64,000 bases of DNA from Gemmatimonas sp. (GTDB lineage: Bacteria; Gemmatimonadota; Gemmatimonadetes; Gemmatimonadales; Gemmatimonadaceae). The notes beneath the pieces are model-generated. The model was not told the DNA's origin. It was given only the letters and a program-made list of their open reading frames with translations, and did not search any database. Every line of letters begins with the position of its first letter. The stretch's first letter is position 1. The position numbers and the translations under genes were made by a program. Below are positions 18,401-29,223 of the stretch, in pieces. The stretch covers positions 1 to 64,000 of the forward strand of contig NZ_JANPLK010000021.1 of NCBI RefSeq assembly GCF_031426495.1, given 5' to 3'.

Positions 18401-19815
18401 AGTACCGACTCGTGGGCACGTCGCGCTTTCGAGAGTACGTGCCGGCGCCGGTGCAGACGCCGGACCCGCGTGAGCCGCGGGGACTTCCTGCGGGCGAGCG
18501 CGACGCGGAACGCCTCACCGTGACCAGCGCGGTCGAGCGGGTATGGGCGCCCAGTTCGGCGCCACCGCCGGCGCCCGAGGTGCTGTACGTCGTGCCCACC
18601 TTCGGCTGGACACGCGCATCGCGCGAAGACGGTCGCCAGACCAGTTGGCGGCGCGGCAGCGGACTACGCGTGTGGTTGGACCGTCCGTGGAATGCGTCGG
18701 GATATGGTGAGATGTTGGCCGTCGTGCTTCCCCCTGAGGGACAGCCGATCACGCCGGATGCGGCGCCGTACAAAGACGTGGTCACACAGTGGGGGAACGA
18801 CCCGGTCTGGACGTCGCCGTACGTGGACGGCGTGGCACCGGTGCTGTCGCGCTTTCCTCGCGCGCGTCTCGGTCCGGATGCCACGGGAGCGTGGTTGCCG
18901 CCTGATACGCCGGCGGTCGAAGCCGATCAGCCGGCACATCCCTTCCGAACCCGCAGTATTCCGCACGCGGGGTTACCCGTTGGCTGGGGACTTGGATTGG
19001 TGGATGTCGCGCCGCACGATGTAGCGTGGGACGCCGACCGGAAGCTCTGGTACTGCGATATCGAGATTCGTCATGGCGAGTCGTACTTTCCGTTCGTCCG
19101 ACTCGCGCTCGCGCGCTATCAGCCCACGTCGGTGGACGGCGCGTGGCTGTCGACGGTCGTGCTCTGCGAGTTCTCGGCGCTCGCGCCCGACCGCTGGTTG
19201 GCAGTGCAGCGGTCATCCGCGACGAAGCGGGCGGTTACCGTGCACGGCCATCGGCCCGAGCAGTCGTCGGGATACGCCGAAGCTTGGCAGCGTCACACCG
19301 AAGCCATTGGTCCCGATGGCGAGATCCGCTACTTCATTCCCACGGGGATCGCGAAGACCAATGTCGTGGAGGTGTGGGTCGAACAGCTCAACCCTGATCG
19401 TGGTGAAGACTTCGGCTGGGTCCGCGTAGCCGACAGCGCGATAACGCCGCCAGCGCGCGCGCGCCCGTCCTCGCGACCGCGCAGAGTGGAAGCGCGATCT
19501 GACGACGCGCGAGCGGAGGCGGCCGCGATCACGATCGTGCGCAACGCCGCGGGCGAGCCGCGCGCCCGGGAACTGGTGGAACGGCGCGACTACGAGGCGG
19601 TGGTGGCGGAGAATCTGGTGGACGCCACCATGGCCTGGCCGGTCATGTGGGACGGCACGGTCACGCTACCGGAAGTGCCGTCGGCGGCCAAGCGATTCCG
19701 CCTGGTGGTGGCGGAGTACGAGGAGTTCATCACCGACGAGGCCGATCCCTACGATGGTACGCTGACGTCGAAAGGACGTCGCCTGGTGTACGTGGAACAC
19801 GTCGAGTTGACGTAA
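15496..19815 (+). CDS. Giant protein of unknown function (1439 aa)
   Basis: No characterised family recognised. It begins MPVQSLIWTVLPNG, without a signal peptide or obvious membrane helix. It is rich in Trp, Pro and Arg with many beta-type segments, and includes a WRSLCERLAGYTI block (about 460) and VVDLAGNSLPPS (about 575), which resembles the Ig-like strands seen in large extracellular or structural proteins. Near the C-terminus an Arg/Pro/Ser-rich linker (about 1320-1345) precedes a final small domain. I use ATG 15496 because GGAG lies 9 nt upstream; a TTG at 15490 would be only 3 nt from it. The gap to the 1203-aa gene is 6 nt, so the products probably act together. It converges with the His-rich protein gene, 12 bp away. 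Confidence 0.75.
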   Translation: MPVQSLIWTVLPNGLTADGRDVRFSLLLSPRLEPQNAAPRVSSFADFANWPATLARAKITVSFGDAAIPIEAAHVDASIGVPDSQVWLAMFPASTAVRSFKMTDHTATSVLSFDAVAMHDVVRNVYASLTASAGEELPSISELREQSALKPVIEGVAAVDGFGGSRKTPVRDIGGEYGEFTRSGFKGLKGAGTMLATFQLFHTPLSKQSSQTHTPADERNAVTWRTHERAEIDAADFVASLDFHRIVSAMNQYPVLLRKLGLVLDYVVPVSGLRRTEDAPLSVRVDLPPGIESPGASNAVTRRDAAPQTRASLSDSRFEPVSRPAADTKNLRVRSRLLRMDPARVALLQADVDGSALKLMNFARSLVAHEATARQVDAVSKLPRRTGAPALRNGGLMLVHRGRGASLTDAFGRNDSLNTRMEQLLSRRRGAVANLFAEDLVRGWRLDVWDQSTTQWRSLCERLAGYTIIGNALSLSGVREEGTLRLAATSAADGSNPNIMSLHEIMAVWRGWSLVAPAPGLSVGTDDEVADPSPVVPDGIPLRTSFVAAPGTLPRLRYGRVYAVRARVVDLAGNSLPPSTSNYSGDEESRESAAPYWRYEPVAPPLFALVGDAGSVESPGPGESMARMAIRTFNDVFDDPTPSAEIARRWSLSPRVSQREAELHGVCDGPGWGGAAQYALLSTRDAEPPVLKLATRGGGAVSYTALPADAVALPYLPDALSTRVAARLLDYPWNGPPELITIPLYAAGASWPDVSPILLRVYEAERERPRFDDATRTLLIPAPKGLRARLRLSAMLDDDALALLGVWNWVPAAERTAALARRARAGAIWSLTPWREMEIVHAVQRPLRTPKIDELMLERPRGATWVRPSVKARVHRMTTDRIDLMAAWNDPTNGGVLGSPGNAAKTDLAFSVKITDPQGYAGITQHMVPDASQPDRIVFGPVLNAVFASETEARPQVHDFGDTRYRRVEYRLVGTSRFREYVPAPVQTPDPREPRGLPAGERDAERLTVTSAVERVWAPSSAPPPAPEVLYVVPTFGWTRASREDGRQTSWRRGSGLRVWLDRPWNASGYGEMLAVVLPPEGQPITPDAAPYKDVVTQWGNDPVWTSPYVDGVAPVLSRFPRARLGPDATGAWLPPDTPAVEADQPAHPFRTRSIPHAGLPVGWGLGLVDVAPHDVAWDADRKLWYCDIEIRHGESYFPFVRLALARYQPTSVDGAWLSTVVLCEFSALAPDRWLAVQRSSATKRAVTVHGHRPEQSSGYAEAWQRHTEAIGPDGEIRYFIPTGIAKTNVVEVWVEQLNPDRGEDFGWVRVADSAITPPARARPSSRPRRVEARSDDARAEAAAITIVRNAAGEPRARELVERRDYEAVVAENLVDATMAWPVMWDGTVTLPEVPSAAKRFRLVVAEYEEFITDEADPYDGTLTSKGRRLVYVEHVELT

Positions 19816-19827
19816 CCGCCGCGTGCG

Positions 19828-20421
19828 CTAGTGCCCGTGGTCGGCCATCGCCGCGCCACGGGCCAGCGCGATGTGGTGTGCGGCGTGATGGTCGCCGGTG
19901 GCCATGAGGCCGATGAAGCCGAGCCCCCGGAGCTTCGCCACGGCGGCGGCATCGCTGGTGTCGGCCGCCGTGACGACGAGGCGAACGCCGTCGGGGAGTT
20001 CGGTGCGCACCACGCGCGGGCCACCGCCGTTCATCACCAGCGCCGCGTGCGCACCCGTCATGCGTTTGATGGCCGCGATCGCGTCACCGGTGCCGCGCAC
20101 CAGGAATTGCGCACCACCAGCGACGGGCGTGGACACCACGCGACTGCGCAACGTCACCAGGTCCATGTCGACGAGATGCAGGCGCAGGCGCTCGATATTG
20201 ACCTTCGACCAGTCGGTGTTGGCATCGGCCTGCAACATCGCGACGATCTCGGCGATGGCCGCGAAGGCCGCCTGCCCTCCCTGCGTGGGGAGTTGCACCG
20301 CGGCCGGATGGGTCATCCCCGGGGTGTGCGCATGCTCCTGGGCCGCCAGCGTCGTGGTGGAGAGCAGGCTGGCGAGCACGATCGCCGCCGCGCCTGCTGA
20401 TGCGAAGTGAGGACGGCGCAT
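19828..20421 (-). CDS. Exported His-rich protein of unknown function
   Basis: A 197-aa protein with signal peptide MRRPHFASAGAAAIVLASLL, cleaved around AAQ. Histidines cluster at both ends of the mature protein: EHAHTPGMTH just after cleavage and GDHHAAHH plus a terminal DHGH. This suggests binding of a transition metal in the periplasm. The middle is helical (EIVAMLQAD, NIERLRLHLVDMD). GAGG lies 6 nt before the chosen ATG. The gene is divergent from the TolC-like gene across the operator-like dyad at 20527-20550, so it may belong to the same regulon as the efflux pump. The family function is unknown to me. Confidence 0.75.
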   Translation of the reverse strand: MRRPHFASAGAAAIVLASLLSTTTLAAQEHAHTPGMTHPAAVQLPTQGGQAAFAAIAEIVAMLQADANTDWSKVNIERLRLHLVDMDLVTLRSRVVSTPVAGGAQFLVRGTGDAIAAIKRMTGAHAALVMNGGGPRVVRTELPDGVRLVVTAADTSDAAAVAKLRGLGFIGLMATGDHHAAHHIALARGAAMADHGH

Positions 20422-20526
20422 GAAGACCTCGAGCAGAGTGATGGAATGGTGAATATGGAAGATACCTACGGCGCGGCAGGCTGACGAGCCGGCCTGGCCG
20501 ACCGGTCGCGCTCCTCTTGCTATTAT

Positions 20527-20550
20527 AGATATACGCACTTATGTATATCT
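20527..20550. promoter_or_regulatory. Candidate ArsR-type operator before the efflux operon
   Basis: A perfect 8-bp inverted repeat, AGATATAC - GCACTTAT - GTATATCT, in an AT-rich patch inside GC-rich DNA. It ends 4 bp before the ATG of the TolC-like gene. The core at 20530-20548 matches 15 of 19 positions of the sequence at 27292-27310 upstream of the ArsR-family gene. ArsR/SmtB repressors bind imperfect AT-rich dyads of this kind. On the minus strand TATAAT occurs at 20527-20522, a possible -10 box for the divergent gene. Confidence 0.65.
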
Positions 20551-20554
20551 GTAT

Positions 20555-21970
20555 ATGCAAACATCATCACTGTTCCCGATCGCGCTGGCGGCGGCCCTGC
20601 TGGCCGTCCTGCCGACGTCACCAGTGCGGGCCCAGTCGGCGCCGCTCTCGCTCGGCGAGGCGATCCGCGAGGCCGACCATCACGCGTTCGGCAACCGGAT
20701 CGCCGCTGCCGCCACGGCCGGCGACCGGGCCCGCGCCCGCCTGCCGCTCAGAGGCATTCTTCCCTCGGCCCGCCTCGAAGCCGGGGTGATCCGCACCACC
20801 GACCCCATCGGGGCCTTCGGGACCACGCTGCGTCAGCGGCTGGTCACGCCGGCGGCCTTCGAACCCGCCAAACTCAACTACCCCAGCGCGGTCACCAATG
20901 CGCTGGGTGGGTTGGTGCTCGAGGTCCCGCTCGTGAACGGCGACGCCTGGCTAGGTCTTCGCGCGGCGCGAGCGGCGGTGGACGCCAGCAAGGCCGCCGG
21001 CGAGTGGGCGGCGGTGTCGACCCGCGCCGACGTGGTGCGTGCCTACTACGGGGCGATTCTAGCCGAGGCCATGGCCGGCGTGCTCGCGCAGGCGCAGCAG
21101 GCCGCCGACGCCGGCGTGCGCCAGGTCCGCGCCATGGTCACGCAGGGATTAGTCACCAAGGCCGACGCTTTGCAAGCCAGTGTTCGCGCGTCCGACGTGG
21201 CCGCCCAGCTGCTCGGTGCCCGCAGCGACGCGCTGTCGGCACGACAGCAGCTGGCGCTTCTGCTCGGGCGTACGGGACCCGAGCTGCCTACGTTGCCCAG
21301 CGCGCTGCCCGATGATGCGGCGGTCGTGGCGCTCGCGGTGCATGACAGCGCCGCGGCCAATACGGCGGTCGGCGCGACGGACGGCATCGGCCAGCTTCGC
21401 GATGATGTGCGCGCAGCGCAGGCCGGTGTGACGGCGGCAGGTGCCGACCGACGCCGCGCCGCCAGCACGCTGTTGCCCCGGGTGAATGGCTTCGCCCGTT
21501 ACGACTGGAACGACACGCGCACGGTGTACGCGGGTCAGAAGAACTGGACCGTGGGTGTCATGACCTCGTGGTCGCTGTTCGGCGGCAACGCCGAATTGGC
21601 CGATGTGGCGGTCACCACGGCGCGCTCCGATGCGGCGCGCGCCGGCCTCGATGCCGCCCGCGCGCAGAGCCAACTGGAGCGCGACGACGCGGCGCGGCGC
21701 CTCACATTGTCGCTGCAGCGACTCACGTTGGCCCGCGACGCGGCCGAGCAGAGTCGCGAGGCATCCCGCTTGGTCCAGAAGCGCTACGACGGCGGGCTAG
21801 CCACCATCGCCGAATTGCTGGCGGCCGAGACATCGACGACCGGCGCCTCGCTCGCCCATGCCGCCGCGCGCTATGCCGTGATCGACGCGATCGCCACGTG
21901 GCGGCGCGCCTCCGGTGGCGACCCGGCCGTTCTGACGGCACTCGACTCTTCCACTACGACGGCGCGCTGA
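20555..21970 (+). CDS. TolC-family outer membrane efflux protein
   Basis: A 471-aa outer-membrane channel of the TolC/CusC group. The signal peptide MQTSSLFPIALAAALLAVLP ends near VRAQ. The body has two long helical repeats rich in Ala, Arg and Gln (about 130-215 and 340-440), typical of the trans-periplasmic coiled barrel, with a beta-strand stretch VNGFARYDW around 310. It forms the exit duct for the adaptor and RND pump encoded next. No Shine-Dalgarno precedes the ATG and the operator dyad ends just 4 bp upstream, so the transcript may be leaderless or nearly so. Its stop overlaps an ATG (TGATG), but the adaptor most likely starts further on. Confidence 0.88.
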   Translation: MQTSSLFPIALAAALLAVLPTSPVRAQSAPLSLGEAIREADHHAFGNRIAAAATAGDRARARLPLRGILPSARLEAGVIRTTDPIGAFGTTLRQRLVTPAAFEPAKLNYPSAVTNALGGLVLEVPLVNGDAWLGLRAARAAVDASKAAGEWAAVSTRADVVRAYYGAILAEAMAGVLAQAQQAADAGVRQVRAMVTQGLVTKADALQASVRASDVAAQLLGARSDALSARQQLALLLGRTGPELPTLPSALPDDAAVVALAVHDSAAANTAVGATDGIGQLRDDVRAAQAGVTAAGADRRRAASTLLPRVNGFARYDWNDTRTVYAGQKNWTVGVMTSWSLFGGNAELADVAVTTARSDAARAGLDAARAQSQLERDDAARRLTLSLQRLTLARDAAEQSREASRLVQKRYDGGLATIAELLAAETSTTGASLAHAAARYAVIDAIATWRRASGGDPAVLTALDSSTTTAR

Positions 21971-22002
21971 TGCGTCCGAACCGATATCAGGGAGCACGCA
22001 CC

Positions 22003-23084
22003 ATGACGTCGACCAAAACGCTGTTTTCCACGGTGGCACTCGTCACCGTTGCCGGACTTTCACTCACCGCCTGCTCGGGCGGGAACGACGAGCACACCGC
22101 CTCGGGCGCGACGCCCGTCCCCGCCGCGGTTGCGGGCACGGCGATGGTTGTCCGCGACACGGTCATCGATGCGACCATCGCGGCGTCTGGTGTCGCCGAG
22201 CCGATTCAGCAGGCCACGCTGAGCACGAAGCTGATGGGCACGGTCACCGCAGTGCTCGTGCATGAGGGCGATGTGGTACGATCGGGACAGACCCTGCTGC
22301 GCATCGACGCGCGCGATCTTACAGCGAAGTCAGCACAAGTCGGCGCCTCCATCGCCGACGCCCAGGCGATGCAGCGCGAAGCGGCCACGCAGGCCGCGCG
22401 GATTCGCGCCCTCTACGCCGACAGCGCGGCCACGCGCGCGCAGCTCGACGCCGTCGAGACGGGACTGGCACGAGCCGAGGCGGGATTGCGGGCGGCGCAG
22501 GCCGCATCGGGTGAGCTTGACGCCATGCGCAGCTACGCGACCGTCATTGCGCCGTTTGGCGGCGTCGTCACCTTCCGCGCGGTCGATCCGGGCGCGTTTG
22601 CGGCACCGGGCGCGCCACTGATCACGGTGCAGGACGGCTCGACATTACGCATCCGTGTGAGCGCCGCGGGCGATGCCGTGCGTTCGCTGACGCGCGGGCA
22701 GACACTGGCCGCCACGATTGATGGCACATCGGTATCGGCCGTGATCGAAGGCGTGGTTCCGGCCGGCGCCGGCAATCTCTTCACGGTGAACGCCACCGTA
22801 GCGAATCGGACCGGCGCGCATCGCAGCGGCAGTGCCGCCATGGTCTCCATTCCGGTGGGTCGTGAACATGCGCTGCTGGTGCCGAACGCGGCCATCGTGC
22901 GCGAGGGCGACCTCACGGGCGTCATCGTGCGCACCACAGCGGGTGACGAGCGCCGCTGGGTACGCCTGGGCGTGTCGAGCCTGACGCATACGGCGGTGAG
23001 CAGCGGCTTGAAGGCCGGTGAGACGATCGTAGTGCCCACCGTGGTTCCCACTTCGACGTCGGCGACATCCGCCAAGGCGGCCAC

Positions 23085-23088
<4 letters not shown>
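22003..23088 (+). CDS. RND efflux periplasmic adaptor lipoprotein (HlyD/AcrA family)
   Basis: A 361-aa membrane fusion protein. The N-terminus has a lipobox (SLTAC, lipidated Cys near residue 25), so it should be anchored in the inner membrane. The biotinyl-lipoyl half motifs are visible as AVLVHEGDVVRSGQTLLRID and ATVIAPFGGVVTFRAVDPG, flanking a short helical hairpin (about 110-170). The C-terminus is the beta-barrel and membrane-proximal domain (LLVPNAAIVREGD). I chose ATG 22003, with GGGAG 9 nt upstream, over ATG 21970. Its stop overlaps the GTG start of the pump (GTGA), indicating translational coupling in the operon. Confidence 0.9.
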
Positions 23089-26271
<3,183 letters not shown>

Positions 26272-26279
<8 letters not shown>

Positions 26280-26478
26280 CGACAAGATCATTCGTCGCAT
26301 CGCCGGCGTCTTCGTCATGCTGTCCGTGGCCTTAGGCTACTTCGTACACCCCGGCTTCCTGTTCTTCACGGCCTTCGTGGGGTTCAACCTCTTCCAGTCG
26401 AGCATCACGAACTGCTGTCCGCTTGAACTGATGCTGGGGAAGGCGGGTATGTTCGGATGCACCCCGAAGCGCAGTTAA
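26272..26478 (+). CDS. DUF2892 (YgaP-type) inner membrane protein
   Basis: A 68-aa protein with two short membrane segments (about 8-24 and 27-42), followed by SSITNCCPLE and a terminal Cys (C63). The Cys-Pro motif after the second helix is characteristic of DUF2892 proteins, which also form the membrane part of the rhodanese YgaP. It overlaps the pump gene by 8 bp, so it is in the same operon. The cysteines C48, C49 and C63 suggest a role in sulfane-sulfur or metal handling beside the pump; that is inference. Confidence 0.85.
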
Positions 26479-26499
26479 GACACTTACGGAACCCCATCG

Positions 26500-26946
26500 A
26501 TGACCACCACCAGTGCTCGGAAGGCGGTGCTCCCCTGCACCGCCTGCGGCAAACTCAACCGCGTTGACCTATCCCGGGCCGATGCGCAGCCGAAGTGCGG
26601 GACCTGTCGCGTACCACTCGTGCTCGACGCGCCGGTGGTGCTCACCGACGCCAACTTCGACACCGTGGTCGCAAACAGCACGGTGCCGGTGATGGTCGAC
26701 TTCTACGCCGACTGGTGTGGACCCTGCAAGATGATGGCGCCGGTGTTCGCGCAGTTCGCGAAGCAGCAGCGCGGACAGGCGATCGTGGCGAAGGTCGACA
26801 CCGATCGCAATCCTGGTGTCGCATCGCGCTTCGCGATCCGAAGCATCCCCACGATCGCGCTCCTCAAAGACGGCAAGGAAGTGGCGCGTCAGGTCGGCGC
26901 CGTGCCGATGGGCCAGCTGGAGCAGATGGTGATCAGCGCCCGCTGA
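26500..26946 (+). CDS. trxC: Thioredoxin with N-terminal zinc ribbon (thioredoxin-2 type)
   Basis: A 148-aa cytoplasmic disulfide reductase. An N-terminal zinc ribbon with two CxxC pairs (C13/C16 and C33/C36) precedes the thioredoxin fold carrying the active site WCGPC (C73, C76) and the cis-Pro region RSIPTIALLKDG. This is the E. coli TrxC layout. It is the last gene of the efflux operon, 21 nt after the DUF2892 gene, and overlaps the convergent ArsR gene by 14 bp. Its place beside OsmC and a Cys-containing repressor points to thiol or oxidative stress. Confidence 0.9.
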   Translation: MTTTSARKAVLPCTACGKLNRVDLSRADAQPKCGTCRVPLVLDAPVVLTDANFDTVVANSTVPVMVDFYADWCGPCKMMAPVFAQFAKQQRGQAIVAKVDTDRNPGVASRFAIRSIPTIALLKDGKEVARQVGAVPMGQLEQMVISAR

Positions 26947-27265
26947 TCACCTTCTTCCGTTCAGCCAGTTCGCTCTCCAATCGTCCGCAGACCAGTTCGC
27001 AGAGCTTGAGCACATCGGCGTCGGCGAGTTCATAGCGCACGTACACGCCGTCGCGCTCGCGGCTCACCAATCCGTGATTGAACAGGATGGCCAGATGCCG
27101 CGAGACATTGGCCTGACCCATGCCAGTAGCTTCGACCAGCTCGTTCACCGTGCACGAGCCGCCACGCAGTTCCTGCAGGAGACTGAGCCGCGCCCGGTCG
27201 CTCAATGCCTTGAACCGGTCCGCCACCAGGTCAAGCAACTCCGGACGCATCACCTTGTGAGCCAT
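26933..27265 (-). CDS. ArsR/SmtB-family transcriptional repressor
   Basis: A 110-aa winged-helix repressor. The recognition helix region is TGMGQANVSRHLAILFNHGLV (about 47-67) and the wing is RERDGVYVRYEL. The cysteines are C38 (GGSCTVNELV, before the DNA-binding unit) and C89 and C93 in the last helix (KLCELVC). A Cys near the second helix with one in the last helix resembles the persulfide-sensing BigR/SqrR group, although an alpha-5 metal site is also possible. GGGGA precedes the ATG. A dyad matching the efflux promoter dyad lies about 26 bp upstream, so autoregulation plus control of the tolC-RND operon is the simplest reading. Confidence 0.88.
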   Translation of the reverse strand: MAHKVMRPELLDLVADRFKALSDRARLSLLQELRGGSCTVNELVEATGMGQANVSRHLAILFNHGLVSRERDGVYVRYELADADVLKLCELVCGRLESELAERKKVISGR

Positions 27266-27290
27266 CAGTATCCCCGCGCAAGAAATTCAC

Positions 27291-27312
27291 GTATACACGC
27301 GTATGAATATAC
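27291..27312. promoter_or_regulatory. Candidate ArsR operator (autoregulatory)
   Basis: AT-rich dyad with outer arms GTATA / TATAC and an inner ATAC-ACGC-GTAT palindrome, located about 26 bp before the arsR ATG. Its core TATACACGCGTATGAATAT (27292-27310) aligns with 20530-20548 at 15 of 19 positions. It lies between the osmC hairpin and the arsR ribosome binding site, where repressor binding would block arsR transcription. Confidence 0.62.
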
Positions 27313-27320
27313 CAGAGACA

Positions 27321-27353
27321 CCACGAGGACGGCAACCATCGCCGTCCTCGTGG
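27321..27353 (-). terminator. Strong stem-loop after osmC-like gene
   Basis: A perfect 13-bp stem CCACGAGGACGGC / GCCGTCCTCGTGG with a 7-nt loop, 16 bp beyond the osmC stop on the minus strand. No long T-tract follows. It probably insulates osmC transcription from the arsR promoter just downstream. Confidence 0.6.
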
Positions 27354-27369
27354 ACTTTCGAGGCGCGAC

Positions 27370-27801
27370 TCAAGCCAGCGAGGCTTCCAGGCTGATCTCG
27401 GCCTTGAACAGCCGCGACACCGGGCAGCCCGCTTTCGCGTTCTCGGCCAGCGTCTGGAACTGCTCGGCCGTGATGCCGGGAATCGTGGCCGCGAGCTTCA
27501 GCACGATCTGAGTGATCGTCTGATTGCCGTCCACCGGCTCCATGGTCAGCACCGCGGTCGTGTTGATCTCATCGGCGGTGAAGCCGGCGTTGGCCAGCTG
27601 GAACGACAGCGCCATCGAGAAGCAGCCGGCGTGCGCGGCCGCGATCAGCTCTTCGGGGTTCGTGCCATTCCGCCCGTCTTCGTCCTGGAAGCGGAGCTTA
27701 AACGAATACGGCTGCGCATTCAGCACGCCGCTCGGCGTCGTGAGCGTGCCGCTGCCTTCCTTGCCCGTGCCCTTCCAGACTGCCTGTGCTGTGCGCTGCA
27801 T
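27370..27801 (-). CDS. OsmC/Ohr-family peroxide reductase
   Basis: A 143-aa protein of the OsmC subfamily, which reduces organic hydroperoxides with two cysteines. The catalytic pair is C60 (AAHAGCFSMAL) and C126 (AKAGCPVSR), in the expected positions, with the conserved NPEELIAAAHA segment before the first. GAGGG lies 7 nt before the ATG at 27801; the ORF is open further upstream but lacks family similarity there. It shares strand with arsR but is separated from it by a strong hairpin. Confidence 0.9.
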   Translation of the reverse strand: MQRTAQAVWKGTGKEGSGTLTTPSGVLNAQPYSFKLRFQDEDGRNGTNPEELIAAAHAGCFSMALSFQLANAGFTADEINTTAVLTMEPVDGNQTITQIVLKLAATIPGITAEQFQTLAENAKAGCPVSRLFKAEISLEASLA

Positions 27802-27939
27802 CGACCAACCCTCGCGTACGAGATCATATCGGACGGGCACCGGACGGCACCCTCCCCAGCTCCAGAGCAAATATGGGGCCTTGCCTTGCGCCGCGCCGAG
27901 CCCTCTTTTGTGGGACGATTCCCTCTGCCCCGGCTCCCG

Positions 27940-29223
27940 ATGTCCGCCTCACTCGCTCTGCCCCGCCGCGCCCTTGTGGCGCTGTTTACCCTCTCCGCCG
28001 CGACGCTGTCGGCCCAGACAACCCGCGATCCCGCCACCCTCCCCGTCGTGCTGCGCGCCTCGCGGGTCATCGATGGGACGGGACGTACCCTGCGCAATCA
28101 GGACGTCACCGTGCAAGGTGGCCGGATCACCGCTATGCGCGCGTCGGTTGGCCCTCTGCCGGCGAGAGGCATCGATCTGGGCGCGCGCACGCTGCTGCCG
28201 GGATTGATCGATACGCACGTCCATTTGGGCTGGTACATCACCGACAAGCAGCGGCTCCATGAGGATCGCGATGGTGATACCCCCGACGTGAGCACGCTTC
28301 AGCGCGCGGGGAATGCCTGGGCCACGCTGCGGGCGGGCTTCACCACGGTGCAGAGCATCGGCGAGGCCGACAACGCCGTGCTGCGTGATGCGATCAATGC
28401 GGGTCGTATTCCCGGTCCTCGGGTGCTCACGTCACTGGGCACGCTGAACGAACGCACCGGGGGCGGATCACCCGATTCGCTCCGCGCGTCGGTGCGTCGA
28501 TTTAAGGCACGCGGCGCCGACGTCATCAAGATCTTCGCCTCCAAGTCGATTCGGGACGGCGGCGAGGCCACCATGACACCGGAGCAGCTCGAGGCGGCCT
28601 GTGGAGAATCGAAGGCGCAGGGGCTGCGCTCGGTGGTGCATGCGCATTCGGCCGAGGCCGTGCAACGCGCGGCGCGCGCCGGCTGCACGCAGGTAGAGCA
28701 TGGAGTATTCGCCGACGACGCCACGCGCGCGTTGCTCGTACAGCGCGGCACGTTCTTCGATCCGCAGTGCGGCCTCGTGTTTCACAACTATCTCGACAAC
28801 AAGCCGTGGTTCGAGGGCATCGGCAACTACAACGCGGCCGGCTTCGCGTCGATGGAACAGGCGATTCCGTTGGCCGAGAAGGGCATCGGGCTCGCCGCGA
28901 AGCTGCCCACGCTCAAGCTCGTGTTCGGCACCGATGCCGTGGCGGGCGCGCATGGGCGAAATGCCGAAGAGCTGGTGTGTCGCGTACGTCGTGGTGGCCA
29001 GCCAGCGATGGACGCGATCGTCAGTGCGACCAGCCGGGCCGCCGAGTCGCTTGGACTCGAGAAGGAGATCGGCCGCATCGCCGTGGGATACGCGGCGGAC
29101 CTCATCGCGACCGACGGCGATCCCGTGGCGCAGATCGAAGCGTCACAGCTCGTGTCCTTCGTGATGAAGGGTGGCCGCGTGTATCGCCACGACGCAGCAC
29201 GCCGTACCGGAGCTCGGAAATGA
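27940..29223 (+). CDS. Exported metal-dependent amidohydrolase
   Basis: A 427-aa amidohydrolase-superfamily enzyme with a signal peptide (MSASLALPRRALVALFTLSA, cleavage near SAQ). The metal site is complete: H93 and H95 (THVHLG), the likely carboxylated Lys K197 (VIKIFAS), H234/H236 (VVHAHS), H254 (VEHGVF) and the catalytic Asp D332 (FGTDAV). It belongs to the imidazolonepropionase/Xaa-Pro dipeptidase-like exported group; the substrate is unknown. The stop overlaps the next ATG (ATGA), so it is coupled to the oxidoreductase small subunit, an unusual partnership. Confidence 0.87.
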   Translation: MSASLALPRRALVALFTLSAATLSAQTTRDPATLPVVLRASRVIDGTGRTLRNQDVTVQGGRITAMRASVGPLPARGIDLGARTLLPGLIDTHVHLGWYITDKQRLHEDRDGDTPDVSTLQRAGNAWATLRAGFTTVQSIGEADNAVLRDAINAGRIPGPRVLTSLGTLNERTGGGSPDSLRASVRRFKARGADVIKIFASKSIRDGGEATMTPEQLEAACGESKAQGLRSVVHAHSAEAVQRAARAGCTQVEHGVFADDATRALLVQRGTFFDPQCGLVFHNYLDNKPWFEGIGNYNAAGFASMEQAIPLAEKGIGLAAKLPTLKLVFGTDAVAGAHGRNAEELVCRVRRGGQPAMDAIVSATSRAAESLGLEKEIGRIAVGYAADLIATDGDPVAQIEASQLVSFVMKGGRVYRHDAARRTGARK

